Assembly: GCA_042095835.1 (NCBI GenBank)
Contig: JBELML010000036.1
Location: 1-45,530, forward strand
Origin: DATFKA01 sp042095835
Lineage (GTDB): Bacteria > Bacteroidota > Bacteroidia > Chitinophagales > Saprospiraceae
DNA: 45,530 nt
Reading direction: 5' to 3'
The first letter of the stretch is position 1; each line of letters opens with the position of its first letter. The notes beneath the pieces were generated by a model. It was not told the origin of the DNA. It was given only the letters and a program-made list of their open reading frames with translations, and did not search any database. Of the stretch, positions 34,860 through 43,951 are shown one piece after another. A program made the translations under genes and the position numbers.

Positions 34860-36755
34860 TTAATTGCGATGTTCAAAATCATTCGGCACGAGTTCTAGTA
34901 TGCCCAGAAAGTCTAGACAAGCCGCCTTGACATTGTAATTGCGATCCGGCTGTTCATAAACTTGCTGGATGGTTTCAACAAAGGGCGACTTATCATCTAC
35001 ATATAATAGCTCATTGATGGCCATTAAAGCTAATTCCAGATGCTCCTGCTCGCAATACTGTTGGAGTGTAGTTGCAGCTTCACTGCAACCAAAATGCTGA
35101 TACAGTATACTTGCCGCCAAAATAACTACAGGTGGGTAGGTATCTCCTAGAGCTATTTGTAAATCCTTTTGGTGTGGTATCAAGTCTTCTTTACTTTGGC
35201 TACGCAAACCCGTTATAGCCCAATACCGAAGGATTTTATTGGTACTTTTCAACAGCTTTATTTGTCGTTTAAGGGCCTTTTGATCCTTTTCGCCCGAAAG
35301 TTGAGCCGCTTTGTAAATTTTTCCTAAAGGGTATTGCCGTTTATCTAGTCGATAAAGGTAGGGGGTTTCTACTCTGGCAAGCTGTGCAAGCTCGTATTCT
35401 GGTAAAAAATGAACATCTCTGCGTTTCAAGACCGAACGGTCTAATTGCTTGCGCATCCGTTGGAGCACTGTTTGATGCTGAGGATCACCGACCAGGTTCT
35501 TAGTCTCCCACTGATCTGTTTCAATATCGAAAAGGTATTCACTAGGACGTGCTTCGAAAATACTTGTTTGCAAATCATTTAATTGTCCAGCAGCTCGGTC
35601 AGCACGCATGACATTGAGGATATCCGAAATTTCCATATATCGGATATAGCGCATCTGCGGGATAAAAGGCATAAAGTTGCGAGAATAAACATACCTACCA
35701 TCTGTAATGGTTCGTACCATATCTATCCCGTTATCGGCCCGATCAGAGGAGAGCACAAGGTGATCAAGGGGCGCTGATCTTTGGTCTCCCATTAATACAC
35801 GCCCTTCTAAATGCTCAGGAATAGTTGCACCAGCCAGCTGAATGAGCGTTGGCGCGAGATCTTCAAAAGTGATCAATTCCTTGCTAACCACACCTGCCGT
35901 ACCCCAAGGAGAAAGATGCTTATACATTTCAGGGAACCAGATAATAAAAGGTACTCGGTAGCCATAATTGATCCCATTGGTTTTGCCTCTAGGCATACCT
36001 TCTCCATGATCTGCATAAAAGAAAATGATGGTACTGTCTCTCAGCTTATCTTTTTCTAAGCGATCTAGAAGTGCTCCTATCCGATTATCGGTCAACGTAA
36101 TGGAATTATACACTCGAGCAAATTGCTTGCGCATAGCTGGTGTATCCTTATAAAATGGCGGCATTACAAAGGCATCTTCCTCGATTCTATCTTCCTCAGG
36201 AATCTGCTCTAGCACCTGCTCCAAGTACCAATCGTAGGCATGCGTCATCGTCCGTGATTGGTGCGATTCTGCAAAATTAAAAACCGAAAAGAAAGGCTGC
36301 CCTGCTTTGCGGTTCCACCATCCCGCTTTATTGGAGCTTTCATGCCATGCTTCCTCGATAAAGGTTTTAGCCTCAGCGACATTGTAGTCTGTCTTGCTAT
36401 TATTGGTGACGTAGTAGCCCTCCTGCTGCATATAATAGGGAAAGCCCTTAATAAAATCTGGAATAGGAAAGCTACTGCGGTGATTGCCAGTACCCATTGC
36501 AAAGGTACGCGCTCCTGTGATGATGGTACTGCGGCTGGGCGAACAAACAGTACCAGTCGAAAAGGCATTGGTGAAGCGTACACCTTCAGCGGCTAATTGA
36601 TCTATCACGGGCGTGCGCGCATCCTCATTGCCGTAGCAGCCAATGAACTGCGGTGAAGTATCCTCGATGGTGATCCAGAGAATATTGGGCGACCTTTGCC
36701 CGAATAAAAACGCAGGAAAGAAGACAAAAAGAAAAACTATATAGCGACCTTTCAT
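34860..36755 (-). CDS. Secreted sulfatase
   Basis: 631 residues with a signal peptide (MKGRYIVFLFVFFPAFLFGQ). The type I sulfatase signature CSPSR (C71, the residue converted to formylglycine) lies in STGTVCSPSRSTIITG. The calcium ligands begin at E31-D32 in NILWITIEDTSPQ, and the distal YADHGEGMPRGK block completes the site. About 450-631 is helical and HEAT-like (LKSTNKILRYWAITGLRSQS, QIALGDTYPPVVILAASIL). Relatives remove sulfate from marine polysaccharides or glycosaminoglycans. The GDSL remnant downstream and the exported amidase upstream fit a degradative locus, although no glycoside hydrolase or SusCD pair is present. Confidence 0.92.
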   Translation of the reverse strand: MKGRYIVFLFVFFPAFLFGQRSPNILWITIEDTSPQFIGCYGNEDARTPVIDQLAAEGVRFTNAFSTGTVCSPSRSTIITGARTFAMGTGNHRSSFPIPDFIKGFPYYMQQEGYYVTNNSKTDYNVAEAKTFIEEAWHESSNKAGWWNRKAGQPFFSVFNFAESHQSRTMTHAYDWYLEQVLEQIPEEDRIEEDAFVMPPFYKDTPAMRKQFARVYNSITLTDNRIGALLDRLEKDKLRDSTIIFFYADHGEGMPRGKTNGINYGYRVPFIIWFPEMYKHLSPWGTAGVVSKELITFEDLAPTLIQLAGATIPEHLEGRVLMGDQRSAPLDHLVLSSDRADNGIDMVRTITDGRYVYSRNFMPFIPQMRYIRYMEISDILNVMRADRAAGQLNDLQTSIFEARPSEYLFDIETDQWETKNLVGDPQHQTVLQRMRKQLDRSVLKRRDVHFLPEYELAQLARVETPYLYRLDKRQYPLGKIYKAAQLSGEKDQKALKRQIKLLKSTNKILRYWAITGLRSQSKEDLIPHQKDLQIALGDTYPPVVILAASILYQHFGCSEAATTLQQYCEQEHLELALMAINELLYVDDKSPFVETIQQVYEQPDRNYNVKAACLDFLGILELVPNDFEHRN

Positions 36756-36763
36756 TGGTTTAA

Positions 36764-36804
36764 AAATTTAGTAATTATTTGAAAGTGAAGTAATTACGAA
36801 ATTT
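36764..36804. promoter_or_regulatory. 15-bp inverted repeat in the sulfatase leader
   Basis: The arms 36763-36777 and 36791-36805 (AAATTTnGTAATTA core) are complementary with one central mismatch and a 13-nt spacer. The site ends 7 bp before the sulfatase ATG on the minus strand and is followed there by five T residues. It could be an operator or a weak attenuator hairpin that would also hide the ribosome start. Confidence 0.55.
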
Positions 36805-36828
36805 TAAAAAATGCAACCGCCTCACTCC

Positions 36829-36863
36829 TACCTGCCTTAGTACCTAAATACGGCAGGCAGGTA
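36829..36863. terminator. GC-rich hairpin between amidase and sulfatase genes
   Basis: TACCTGCC (36829-36836) is complementary to GGCAGGTA (36856-36863), with extra GGCAGG words inside the right arm. It lies 38 bp after the amidase stop on the minus strand. No T tract follows, so it may be a dispersed repeat rather than a terminator. Confidence 0.45.
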
Positions 36864-36900
36864 AGATCATGCTCATTTCATGCGTAAATCATTTTATTGA

Positions 36901-38559
36901 TTATAAATCTGGATGCGCCAAATGGTGTGCTGTTGCATCCTGATAAGCCTTAGCTACTCGCAACACTTTACCTTCCTCAAAAAGTTTCCCCGTAAAGGTG
37001 ATACTCGTTGGGCGGCCATCCCGAAAACCATTAGGCAGCACTACGCAGGGATGTCCAGTGTAATTGGTAATCCCCAGACTTGGGCTATTCCAAGAGGGAT
37101 TGAGATAGACATCGACCTTTTCGAAAACTTTGTCCATTGCCTCAATCAAGGCGGTACGGTGCCGGTTGGCTTGGATATATTCAACGGCAGGAATAAATCG
37201 AGCCTCCCGAAAGGTATTGGGCCAGGCATTCCTGATTTGTCTCACCATTTCATCATCGGCTCCACTTCTAGTTAATTCATCAAAAGCGGCGGCGGATTCT
37301 GCACTTAAGATAATTCGCAAGTTTGGACTTTCTGGTAGCGTGATCGGCACCAATTCAAAGCCAAGTGCCTGCATTTCTAGTAAAGCCAGGCTGTCTTGTT
37401 TTTTAAAGTTATAAGAGCCCTCAAATGAAGATTTCAGGTAGCCTACTTTTATCTTTTTAGGGTCTTGGCTAGCATCATAATTGAAAGGAGCATCTATCAC
37501 ATGCAAGTCTTTTCCATCTGATCCATAAATGGCATCAAAGACCATCGCGGCATCATCTACAGAGCGCGTAATGGGGCCTATCTTATCCATTGTCCAAGAA
37601 AGCGCCATAGCGCCATAGCGGCTCACCCGACCATAAGTCGGCCGCAATCCCGTTGTACCACAAACCGTTGAAGGCGAAACAATCGAACCCAGCGTTTCGG
37701 TACCGATCGCAAAGGGCACTAAGCCCGCAGCCACTGCAGAAGCCGATCCTGCGGAGGAACCACTCGATCCCCGGCTGGTATCCCAAGGGTTTTTGGTTTT
37801 TCCACCAAACCAGACGTCACCCCAAGCCAAGGCTCCTAAAGTTAGTTTAGCCACTAGTACGGCTCCGGCTTCTTCCAGTCGCTGCACTACTGTAGCATCC
37901 GAGTCGATCATCTGTTCTTTGTAGGGCATGGCTCCCCAGGTCGTTTTATAATCTTTGGCTGCCAATAAATCCTTTGCGCCATAGGGTATACCATGTAGCG
38001 GGCCTAGATAAATGCCTTGCGCAAGCAATTGGTCTGCCCGTTTTGCTTGAGCTAAGGCCTTCTCTTCGGTTAGGGTCACTACGCATTCCAATTGAGGATT
38101 GTATTTCTTTAAGCGCTCCAGGCAAAATTGCGTAAGCTCGGTAGAAGTCAACTGCTTGGTTCTAATTAGTTCAGCCAATTGCCCAAGCGTGAGCCAAGCT
38201 AGATCCGCATCATTATCCGGTCTTTGCATACCTCCATACTCGCCAAAACGCAGGGGAAATTGCTCCATTGGCAAAGCATAGCCCGCAGGTAAAGGATTAA
38301 AATATACAGCTGGTGACACACCATTCTCCAATGTATGCTCCCGCATACCAGCGTAGGTTTTTTTGGCAGACTCCAAACCAGGGAGCAATAATTCTATCTC
38401 TTGGTCTGTCATCTCTAAATCCATAATCTTGGCAGCACTTTTTACATCCGGGTTGGTGATTTCTTCTTGATAGATATGGACAGTAAAAGCACCTAGCAAA
38501 AAGGCTAAGACGACAAAAGCGGTAAGTTGTAAGAAACGAAAAGGTATTTTAGAAAACAT
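36901..38559 (-). CDS. Exported amidase-signature (AS) family hydrolase
   Basis: 552 residues. An N-terminal hydrophobic segment (about 10-27) indicates export or membrane anchoring, followed by a ~100-residue extension. The AS domain then has the catalytic lysine K196 (PYGAKDLLA), the GSSGSSAGSASA block (264-275) with the cis-serine, and the nucleophile S292 in GTETLGSIVSPS. It hydrolyses an amide; the substrate cannot be read from sequence. It is not a GatA: the extension and export signal are wrong for that and there is no GatB or GatC nearby. Same strand as the sulfatase, 145 bp upstream of it, with a hairpin between them. Confidence 0.88.
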   Translation of the reverse strand: MFSKIPFRFLQLTAFVVLAFLLGAFTVHIYQEEITNPDVKSAAKIMDLEMTDQEIELLLPGLESAKKTYAGMREHTLENGVSPAVYFNPLPAGYALPMEQFPLRFGEYGGMQRPDNDADLAWLTLGQLAELIRTKQLTSTELTQFCLERLKKYNPQLECVVTLTEEKALAQAKRADQLLAQGIYLGPLHGIPYGAKDLLAAKDYKTTWGAMPYKEQMIDSDATVVQRLEEAGAVLVAKLTLGALAWGDVWFGGKTKNPWDTSRGSSGSSAGSASAVAAGLVPFAIGTETLGSIVSPSTVCGTTGLRPTYGRVSRYGAMALSWTMDKIGPITRSVDDAAMVFDAIYGSDGKDLHVIDAPFNYDASQDPKKIKVGYLKSSFEGSYNFKKQDSLALLEMQALGFELVPITLPESPNLRIILSAESAAAFDELTRSGADDEMVRQIRNAWPNTFREARFIPAVEYIQANRHRTALIEAMDKVFEKVDVYLNPSWNSPSLGITNYTGHPCVVLPNGFRDGRPTSITFTGKLFEEGKVLRVAKAYQDATAHHLAHPDL

Positions 38560-38632
38560 TTTAACGATTTTACTATTCCCTTGAAAATAGATAAATATTC
38601 GGTTTAATTAAAGAACGCATTACCTAAGCACT

Positions 38633-38640
38633 TATCTTTG
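38633..38640 (+). promoter_or_regulatory. Candidate -7 box for the aspartokinase-tilS unit
   Basis: TATCTTTG fits TAnnTTTG exactly and lies 59 bp before the ATG at 38700. No good -33 TTTG was seen at the standard spacing. Confidence 0.45.
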
Positions 38641-38699
38641 CATTTATTTTTCTAATTCACGAAGCTGTAAAAGGCTTCGCTTATATCATCTCACATTAA

Positions 38700-39998
38700 A
38701 TGAGTACAGCCAAAAAAGTATTCAAATTCGGCGGAGCTTCCTTAAAAGATGCAGAAGCTATCAAAAATGCCGTTAATATTTTAGATAATCACAAAAAGGA
38801 ATCCCTTTTTGTTGTAGTCTCTGCTATGGGTAAGACTACAAATGATCTGGAGCAAGTCGTAGCAGCACACTACAAGCAAGACGGATCATCGCTCCAGCTT
38901 TGGGAAAATATCAAGCAAAAGCATTTTCAAATATTATTGGATTTACTTCAAGATCAAAAGCACGAGGCTTTTATCACACTCAACGATGCCTTCGTAGAAG
39001 TCGATTGGGTACTAGAAGAGGAGCCGCACGACAACTATGATTACACCTATGATCAAATCGTGCCCATTGGAGAACTTTCTTCCTCTATCGTCTTACACAA
39101 TTATCTCAACCATATTGGGCTGCAGGCGCAATGGCTTGACGCTCGAGACATTATTATCACCGACGATCTCTTCCGAGAAGGCTGGGTACAATGGGAGCCC
39201 ACCAAGGAACGCTTCCAACAAATCGCCCTACCCATGTGCAAACAGGACGGCTTTGTCATAACGCAAGGTTTCATTGGTAGTACTACTGAGAATTTCTCTA
39301 TCACCTTGGGTCGAGAAGGCTCTGATTATTCTGCCGCTATTTTCTCGCATTGTTTAGATGCCGAGAGCATGACGATCTGGAAAGACGTACCGGGTGTCTT
39401 GACTGCGGATCCCAGGAAGTTTGATGATGTCGCCAAACTTGATCGACTCTCCTACAAAGAGGCCATTGAAATGACCTATTATGGCGCAAAGGTTATTCAT
39501 CCTAAAACGATTAAACCACTGCAAAATAAAAACATACCTCTACTCGTCAAGTCATTCATCGAACCTACAGGTAGTGGCACCTTAATCTCAGCTGAAGTAG
39601 AAGATAATTATCCACCAATGGTGGCCATTGAAGCTACACAGGCATTATTACAAATTTCTACTCGCGATTTTTCTTTTGTAGCAGAACATCATATGCAGCA
39701 TCTTTTTGATAAAATCGCTCAGATGCGTTTGCAGGTCAATATGATGCAAAATACAGCGATCAGTTTCAATATTTGTGTGAATGATATAGACGATAAAATT
39801 GATCGTTTTAAAGAAAGTATTGAAAAGGATTTCAAAGTAGTTGTTGAAAGAGGTTTAGAACTCATTACGATACGTCATTACAACCAGGCTACTTTAGAAA
39901 GTTTGCGTGGAGACCGTTTAATCTTGTTAGAAAACAGGATAAAGGCTACGGTCCAGATGGTCGTCAAGGAAGTTCCTATTTTAAAAAGAAAAGGATAA
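38700..39998 (+). CDS. Aspartate kinase (monofunctional)
   Basis: 432 residues. It phosphorylates aspartate at the start of lysine, methionine and threonine synthesis. The N-terminal KFGGASL (9-15) is the kinase signature, followed by VVSAMGKTTNDL (about 40-51) and the substrate-binding TLGREGSDYSAA (about 201-212). KDVPGVLTADPR is the typical aspartokinase loop. The C-terminal ~130 residues would hold ACT-like regulatory modules but are poorly conserved (STRDFSFVAEHHMQHLFDKI). No homoserine dehydrogenase domain is fused. The stop codon abuts the tilS ATG without a spacer. Confidence 0.93.
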   Translation: MSTAKKVFKFGGASLKDAEAIKNAVNILDNHKKESLFVVVSAMGKTTNDLEQVVAAHYKQDGSSLQLWENIKQKHFQILLDLLQDQKHEAFITLNDAFVEVDWVLEEEPHDNYDYTYDQIVPIGELSSSIVLHNYLNHIGLQAQWLDARDIIITDDLFREGWVQWEPTKERFQQIALPMCKQDGFVITQGFIGSTTENFSITLGREGSDYSAAIFSHCLDAESMTIWKDVPGVLTADPRKFDDVAKLDRLSYKEAIEMTYYGAKVIHPKTIKPLQNKNIPLLVKSFIEPTGSGTLISAEVEDNYPPMVAIEATQALLQISTRDFSFVAEHHMQHLFDKIAQMRLQVNMMQNTAISFNICVNDIDDKIDRFKESIEKDFKVVVERGLELITIRHYNQATLESLRGDRLILLENRIKATVQMVVKEVPILKRKG

Positions 39999-41333
39999 AT
40001 GGTGGAAATCAAGCTAAAAGAGGAATTGGCAAAAATCGAAAGTATCAATGCTGATACTGATCGATTTTTGCTGGCGGTAAGTGGCGGAAAAGATTCCGTG
40101 ACTATGGCCCATCTTTTTGCTGAATATCCATTACATTTTGGTATTGCTCATTGCAATTTTCAATTGCGTGGCTTAGACGCCGATCAAGATCTTCTATTTG
40201 TGCAGGATTTGGCCAGGCAGCTAAAAGTCCCCTTCTTTAGTCAGGCTTTTGATACGGAGCAGTTTGCCGCAAAGGAAAAGCTTTCCATCCAGGAAGCTGC
40301 TCGACAACTGAGATATGATTGGCTGGCACAAATACGTGTCGATCATCAATACGATTGGATCGTCACTGCTCATCATGCCGAAGACCAGCTCGAAACTTTT
40401 TTATATAATTTTACCAAAGGAAGCGGAATTCGAGGATTGACAGGTATCCCTGCTAAGAATGGGCGGATTATTCGGCCTTTGCTGTCTACTCTTCCAGCCC
40501 AATTACAGCATTTTTACCAGAAAAAAGGTCTCCAGCATCGAGAAGATGCCTCCAATGCCACTGATAAATATGCCAGAAATTTAATCCGCCACCAGGTCAG
40601 TCCAGTGCTCCAGCAAATCAATCCACAACTGAATAGCACAAGTATCCGCACTTTTAATATTCTAAAGGAAACGACTCAGCTGCTGGATGCTTTCATAGAG
40701 GAATGGAAAAAGACACATATTCACCAAAATCAGGAGGAATGGAAGATTCCCATCCAAGCAGTCTTGAGCAGTGCAGCGCCAGCTAGTTTGCTTTATGAAG
40801 TTTTGCGCTTTGCTCATTTTAATACTGCGCAGATACAGCGCATCATCGACAATGCCAAACACCAACATTTATCTGGTGCCTTGTTCCAAACAGCCAGTCA
40901 TGAGCTATTGATCGATAGAACGCATTTTTTACTGCGCCCTAGAACTACTTTAGACAAGTCTGAGGAGATCATCTTAACAGACTATAAACAAAGCAACTCT
41001 ATTCTCCATTTGGAATATCATCAACAACATCCTAGCAACATTTTCAAGGATAATAAGCAGATTCAGGTTGATGCTGCCAATATCCAATTCCCTTTAAAGG
41101 TTCGAAGATGGCAGGCGGGAGACAGTTTTTGCCCTATCGGAATGTCGGGGAAACATAAAAAAGTGCAGGATCTCCTGTCAGATTCAAAATTGAGCTTGTT
41201 TGATAAAGAAAAAATCTGGATTTTGGAAAACGGTAATGAGGACATCATTTGGGTGATCGGCCTAAGGATGGATGAGCGATTTAAGATTCGTGCGAAAACG
41301 GAGGCGCATTATGTTTTGCATTACCTACTTTGA
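39999..41333 (+). CDS. tilS: tRNA(Ile)-lysidine synthase
   Basis: 444 residues. It converts C34 of the CAU-anticodon tRNA-Ile to lysidine, so that AUA is read as isoleucine. The PP-loop SGGKDS (28-33) is intact. HCNFQLRGLDADQD and TAHHAEDQLETFLYNFTKGSGIRGLTGI are the typical TilS N-domain blocks. The C-terminal RRWQAGDSFCPIGMSGKHKKVQDLL is the TilS C domain. TAA-ATG contact with the aspartokinase gene means translational coupling. The gene is essential in most bacteria. Confidence 0.95.
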   Translation: MVEIKLKEELAKIESINADTDRFLLAVSGGKDSVTMAHLFAEYPLHFGIAHCNFQLRGLDADQDLLFVQDLARQLKVPFFSQAFDTEQFAAKEKLSIQEAARQLRYDWLAQIRVDHQYDWIVTAHHAEDQLETFLYNFTKGSGIRGLTGIPAKNGRIIRPLLSTLPAQLQHFYQKKGLQHREDASNATDKYARNLIRHQVSPVLQQINPQLNSTSIRTFNILKETTQLLDAFIEEWKKTHIHQNQEEWKIPIQAVLSSAAPASLLYEVLRFAHFNTAQIQRIIDNAKHQHLSGALFQTASHELLIDRTHFLLRPRTTLDKSEEIILTDYKQSNSILHLEYHQQHPSNIFKDNKQIQVDAANIQFPLKVRRWQAGDSFCPIGMSGKHKKVQDLLSDSKLSLFDKEKIWILENGNEDIIWVIGLRMDERFKIRAKTEAHYVLHYLL

Positions 41334-41353
41334 GAAGGCTTGCCTTTAGGAGC

Positions 41354-41384
41354 TTTCTTTAGGCCATCTAATTAATTAAATTTG
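41354..41384 (+). promoter_or_regulatory. Candidate promoter of the Omp28-like gene
   Basis: TTTC (41354-41357), a 19-bp spacer and TAAATTTG (41377-41384) match TTTG-N19-21-TAnnTTTG with one mismatch. It ends 20 bp before the ATG at 41405. Confidence 0.5.
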
Positions 41385-41404
41385 AAAGACCATAATCAAT
41401 CGAT

Positions 41405-42463
41405 ATGCAAAAATTCTTTACACTAATACTTGTAATCTGCTCTACCTGCCTATTACAAGCTCAAGAAGATATTGTAGTACCTAAAACTCAAAAATCTTTA
41501 ATCACTAAGCGTACCGCTACTTGGTGTCCCAACTGTGGTGCATCTAGAGCTTGGGATCTTAAAGCAGAAATGATCCAAGAGCATACTGGCAAAGCATTGG
41601 TTATCGCTGGCCATCATAGCCGAGGTAGTCAACTATACAGCGGAGCAGCCGAAGATTTGATCGATAATTTTCAGACCACTTTTAGCCAACCTGTCTTTTA
41701 TTTTAACAATGTCTTCATAGGCACAGGTGGCGAAAACACCGCGGAGCCTATGCGTACACTAGTCAATGAGGCTTTTGCCGAGGAGCCTTTGGCTCAAACT
41801 GGTTTTGAAGCAGTCTACGATGAAGTTTCCAATAAACTCCAGGTAAGAAGTAAAACGGAGTTTTTTGGCAACGCCCAAGGAAGCTACTATCTAGCTTTTT
41901 ATATGATCCAAAAAATTGTGGTAGAGGACCAATCCAATAGAGGAAGTAATGTGGAGCATCCTAATGTATTGTTTGAGGCGATGACGCCCTCTTCCTTTGG
42001 AGATTTGCTAGCTCAAAACACGATTGAAAGTGGATCTAGCTATCTCTATAACCTCGACATTGAGCTTCCGAGTGAATTAGATGCTGATAATCTCGTAATT
42101 GCCGCCGTTTTATGGAGTAAAAATGAGGAAGATAAATATGATTTTGTCAACCTTAATACGGTCGATATTGTCCAAAATGGAGTCATCACCAGTAATGAAA
42201 ATGCGGCTATTCTTCAAAAAATGGAAGTCGCTCCTACCCTAACTTTTGGCAACACCAACCTCTTCTTAGACCTCAATAGTCCAATTGAAAATGCGAGAAT
42301 TGACCTCCATACTATTCAAGGACAATTGATTAATAATATTTACCAGGGCCGAATTGAGGCCGGAGTGCAGCAGATCAATATCAATATCCCATCAAGGGGA
42401 TCATTCTTGGTTGTTCTGAGAACAGGTGAGGTGGTGCATGCTCAAAGAGTTCTACGCTTTTGA
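41405..42463 (+). CDS. Omp28-related thiol protein with T9SS sorting domain
   Basis: 352 residues. A signal peptide (MQKFFTLILVICSTCLLQAQ) is followed by a thioredoxin-like region with WCPNCGASRAWD (C41-x-x-C44), then an Omp28-type beta-rich domain (about 130-270, YYLAFYMIQKIVVEDQSNRG, SSYLYNLDIELP). The last ~75 residues (FLDLNSPIENARIDLHTIQG ... GSFLVVLRTGEVVHAQRVLR) have the strand pattern and ending of a type A T9SS C-terminal sorting domain. It should be exported and attached to the cell surface. It shows that the organism has a T9SS. The CxxC motif suggests surface redox or metal chemistry, which is inferred. Confidence 0.86.
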   Translation: MQKFFTLILVICSTCLLQAQEDIVVPKTQKSLITKRTATWCPNCGASRAWDLKAEMIQEHTGKALVIAGHHSRGSQLYSGAAEDLIDNFQTTFSQPVFYFNNVFIGTGGENTAEPMRTLVNEAFAEEPLAQTGFEAVYDEVSNKLQVRSKTEFFGNAQGSYYLAFYMIQKIVVEDQSNRGSNVEHPNVLFEAMTPSSFGDLLAQNTIESGSSYLYNLDIELPSELDADNLVIAAVLWSKNEEDKYDFVNLNTVDIVQNGVITSNENAAILQKMEVAPTLTFGNTNLFLDLNSPIENARIDLHTIQGQLINNIYQGRIEAGVQQININIPSRGSFLVVLRTGEVVHAQRVLRF

Positions 42464-42464
42464 T

Positions 42465-42926
42465 ATGCTGGAGCTCAACCTATTAGATTACCAAGACCAA
42501 CTACGTGTAAAAAGGGAGGATGGCAAGACCTATCTATTTGATCCTATCAGAAAGACTTGGCTCCTTCTATTACCCGAAGAGATGGTCCGCCAATTGTTTC
42601 TGCAATACCTGATTATTGAAAAGACTTATCCAAAGTCATTAATCAAGGTAGAATTTGGTTTGCAAGTTCATCACCAATTACAGAAAAGGAGCGACCTCTT
42701 GGTTTATAATCGGGCTTCTCAACCGTTTTTACTAGTAGAATGTAAAGCTCCTGAAGTCAAGATTAATGAAAAAGCCTTATGGCAGATTGCCAACTATAAC
42801 TCGACTTTTCAAGCAGCTTATTTAGTGCTAACCAATGGTGTGTCGACTTATTGTTGTAAAATGGACTACGTCCAGCAAAAGCATGAAATGGTAGCTGTGA
42901 TTCCTGATTTTCCGATAGAAAACTAG
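42465..42926 (+). CDS. Small HsdR N-terminal-like (PD-(D/E)XK fold) protein
   Basis: 153 residues from the ATG at 42465, one base after the upstream stop. The ATG at 42426 would overlap the preceding gene by 38 bp. Length and sequence fit the stand-alone type I restriction HsdR_N domain proteins common in Bacteroidota: IRKTWLLLLPEEMVRQLFLQYLI, then RSDLLVYN and FLLVECKAPEV, which give the D-x(n)-E-x-K nuclease motif. There is no helicase, specificity or methylase gene, so it is not a restriction system. Its role is unknown; a DNA transaction is inferred. Confidence 0.87.
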   Translation: MLELNLLDYQDQLRVKREDGKTYLFDPIRKTWLLLLPEEMVRQLFLQYLIIEKTYPKSLIKVEFGLQVHHQLQKRSDLLVYNRASQPFLLVECKAPEVKINEKALWQIANYNSTFQAAYLVLTNGVSTYCCKMDYVQQKHEMVAVIPDFPIEN

Positions 42927-42990
42927 AACCCTAGTTGGTTGTTTTAGGGAATAATAATACTTTGTGTCTTAGCATTGCCTTAACCAAATT

Positions 42991-43944
42991 ATGAAAAAAG
43001 AAATTATCCTGATCACCGGAGCCAAGGGTCAGATAGGGACTGTGCTTACACAGGCTCTACGGGAAAAACATGGTATTGAAAATGTCGTTGCCACCGATAT
43101 TGTACCGCCTTCTCACTCGGATGAAGGCCCCTATGAGTTATTAGATGCTCTTGATGGTGACCATTTCAAACAGCTTATTTTACGATACGGGGTTACTCAG
43201 ATTTATCATCTTGCAGCTGTACTTTCTGCTAAAGGAGAACAAATGCCCCTCCAAGCTTGGGACATCAATATGAAATCCTTACTTGTCGTACTTGAACTTT
43301 CTCGAAAATATGAGATTAAAGTCTTCTTTCCCAGTAGTATAGCGGTTTTTGGTGATACGACTCCCAATCGATTAACACCACAAACTGTCCCAATGGAGCC
43401 AAGTACCATTTATGGGATAAGTAAGGTAGCTGGAGAGGGCTGGTGTAAATATTACCATGATAAATATGGATTGGATGTCCGTTCGGTACGCTACCCCGGT
43501 ATTATAGGTTATCAATCTCAACCAGGTGGCGGTACTACCGACTATGCCGTGGAAATCTTTTATGCTGCCCTGAAAGGCGAAGCCTATTCCTGCTTTCTCG
43601 GACCGCAAACCAAACTTCCCATGATGTATATGGAAGATGCTATTCGAGCAACGATTGATATCATGGAAGCGCCTATTGAAACCATCAATATTCGGACCAG
43701 TTATAATATTGCGGCAATGAGCTTCACCCCTGAAGAAATCGCTAAGGAGATCAAAAAACATCTGCCTGATTTTAAGGTAAGTTATGCGCCTGATTATCGA
43801 CAAAAAATTGCCGCCACCTGGATCGAAAGTATCGATGACAGTCATTCCAGGGCAGATTGGAACTGGTCGCCAAAATATAATTTACCGACAATGACCCAGG
43901 ATATGCTAGAGCAATTGCAGTTGAAGTTATTGGAAACGGCCTAA
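42991..43944 (+). CDS. SDR-type L-threonine 3-dehydrogenase / NAD-dependent epimerase family
   Basis: 317 residues, the length of the short-chain (GalE-like) threonine dehydrogenases. The NAD-binding motif GAKGQIG (10-16), the catalytic YGISKVAGE (Y-x-x-x-K) and SSIAVFG are visible. The stretches RYPGIIGYQSQPGGGTTDYAVEIFY and SYNIAAMSFTPEEIA match the threonine dehydrogenase subgroup rather than sugar epimerases. The reaction is oxidation of threonine to 2-amino-3-ketobutyrate. The usual partner Kbl is not next to it. Convergent with the sigma-54 regulator gene, with 7 bp between the two. Confidence 0.88.
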   Translation: MKKEIILITGAKGQIGTVLTQALREKHGIENVVATDIVPPSHSDEGPYELLDALDGDHFKQLILRYGVTQIYHLAAVLSAKGEQMPLQAWDINMKSLLVVLELSRKYEIKVFFPSSIAVFGDTTPNRLTPQTVPMEPSTIYGISKVAGEGWCKYYHDKYGLDVRSVRYPGIIGYQSQPGGGTTDYAVEIFYAALKGEAYSCFLGPQTKLPMMYMEDAIRATIDIMEAPIETINIRTSYNIAAMSFTPEEIAKEIKKHLPDFKVSYAPDYRQKIAATWIESIDDSHSRADWNWSPKYNLPTMTQDMLEQLQLKLLETA

Positions 43945-43951
43945 AGTTGTG

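Noticed and set aside
36901..38559. GatA subunit of the Glu-tRNA amidotransferase
   Set aside because: It has an export signal and a long N-terminal extension, with no gatB or gatC; a general exported amidase fits better.
42426..42464. Upstream ATG for the HsdR-N-like gene
   Set aside because: It would overlap the sorting domain of the preceding gene by 38 bp; the ATG at 42465 gives normal family length.
42465..42926. Type I restriction-modification system
   Set aside because: Only a stand-alone HsdR N-terminal-like domain is present; no helicase, HsdM or HsdS nearby.
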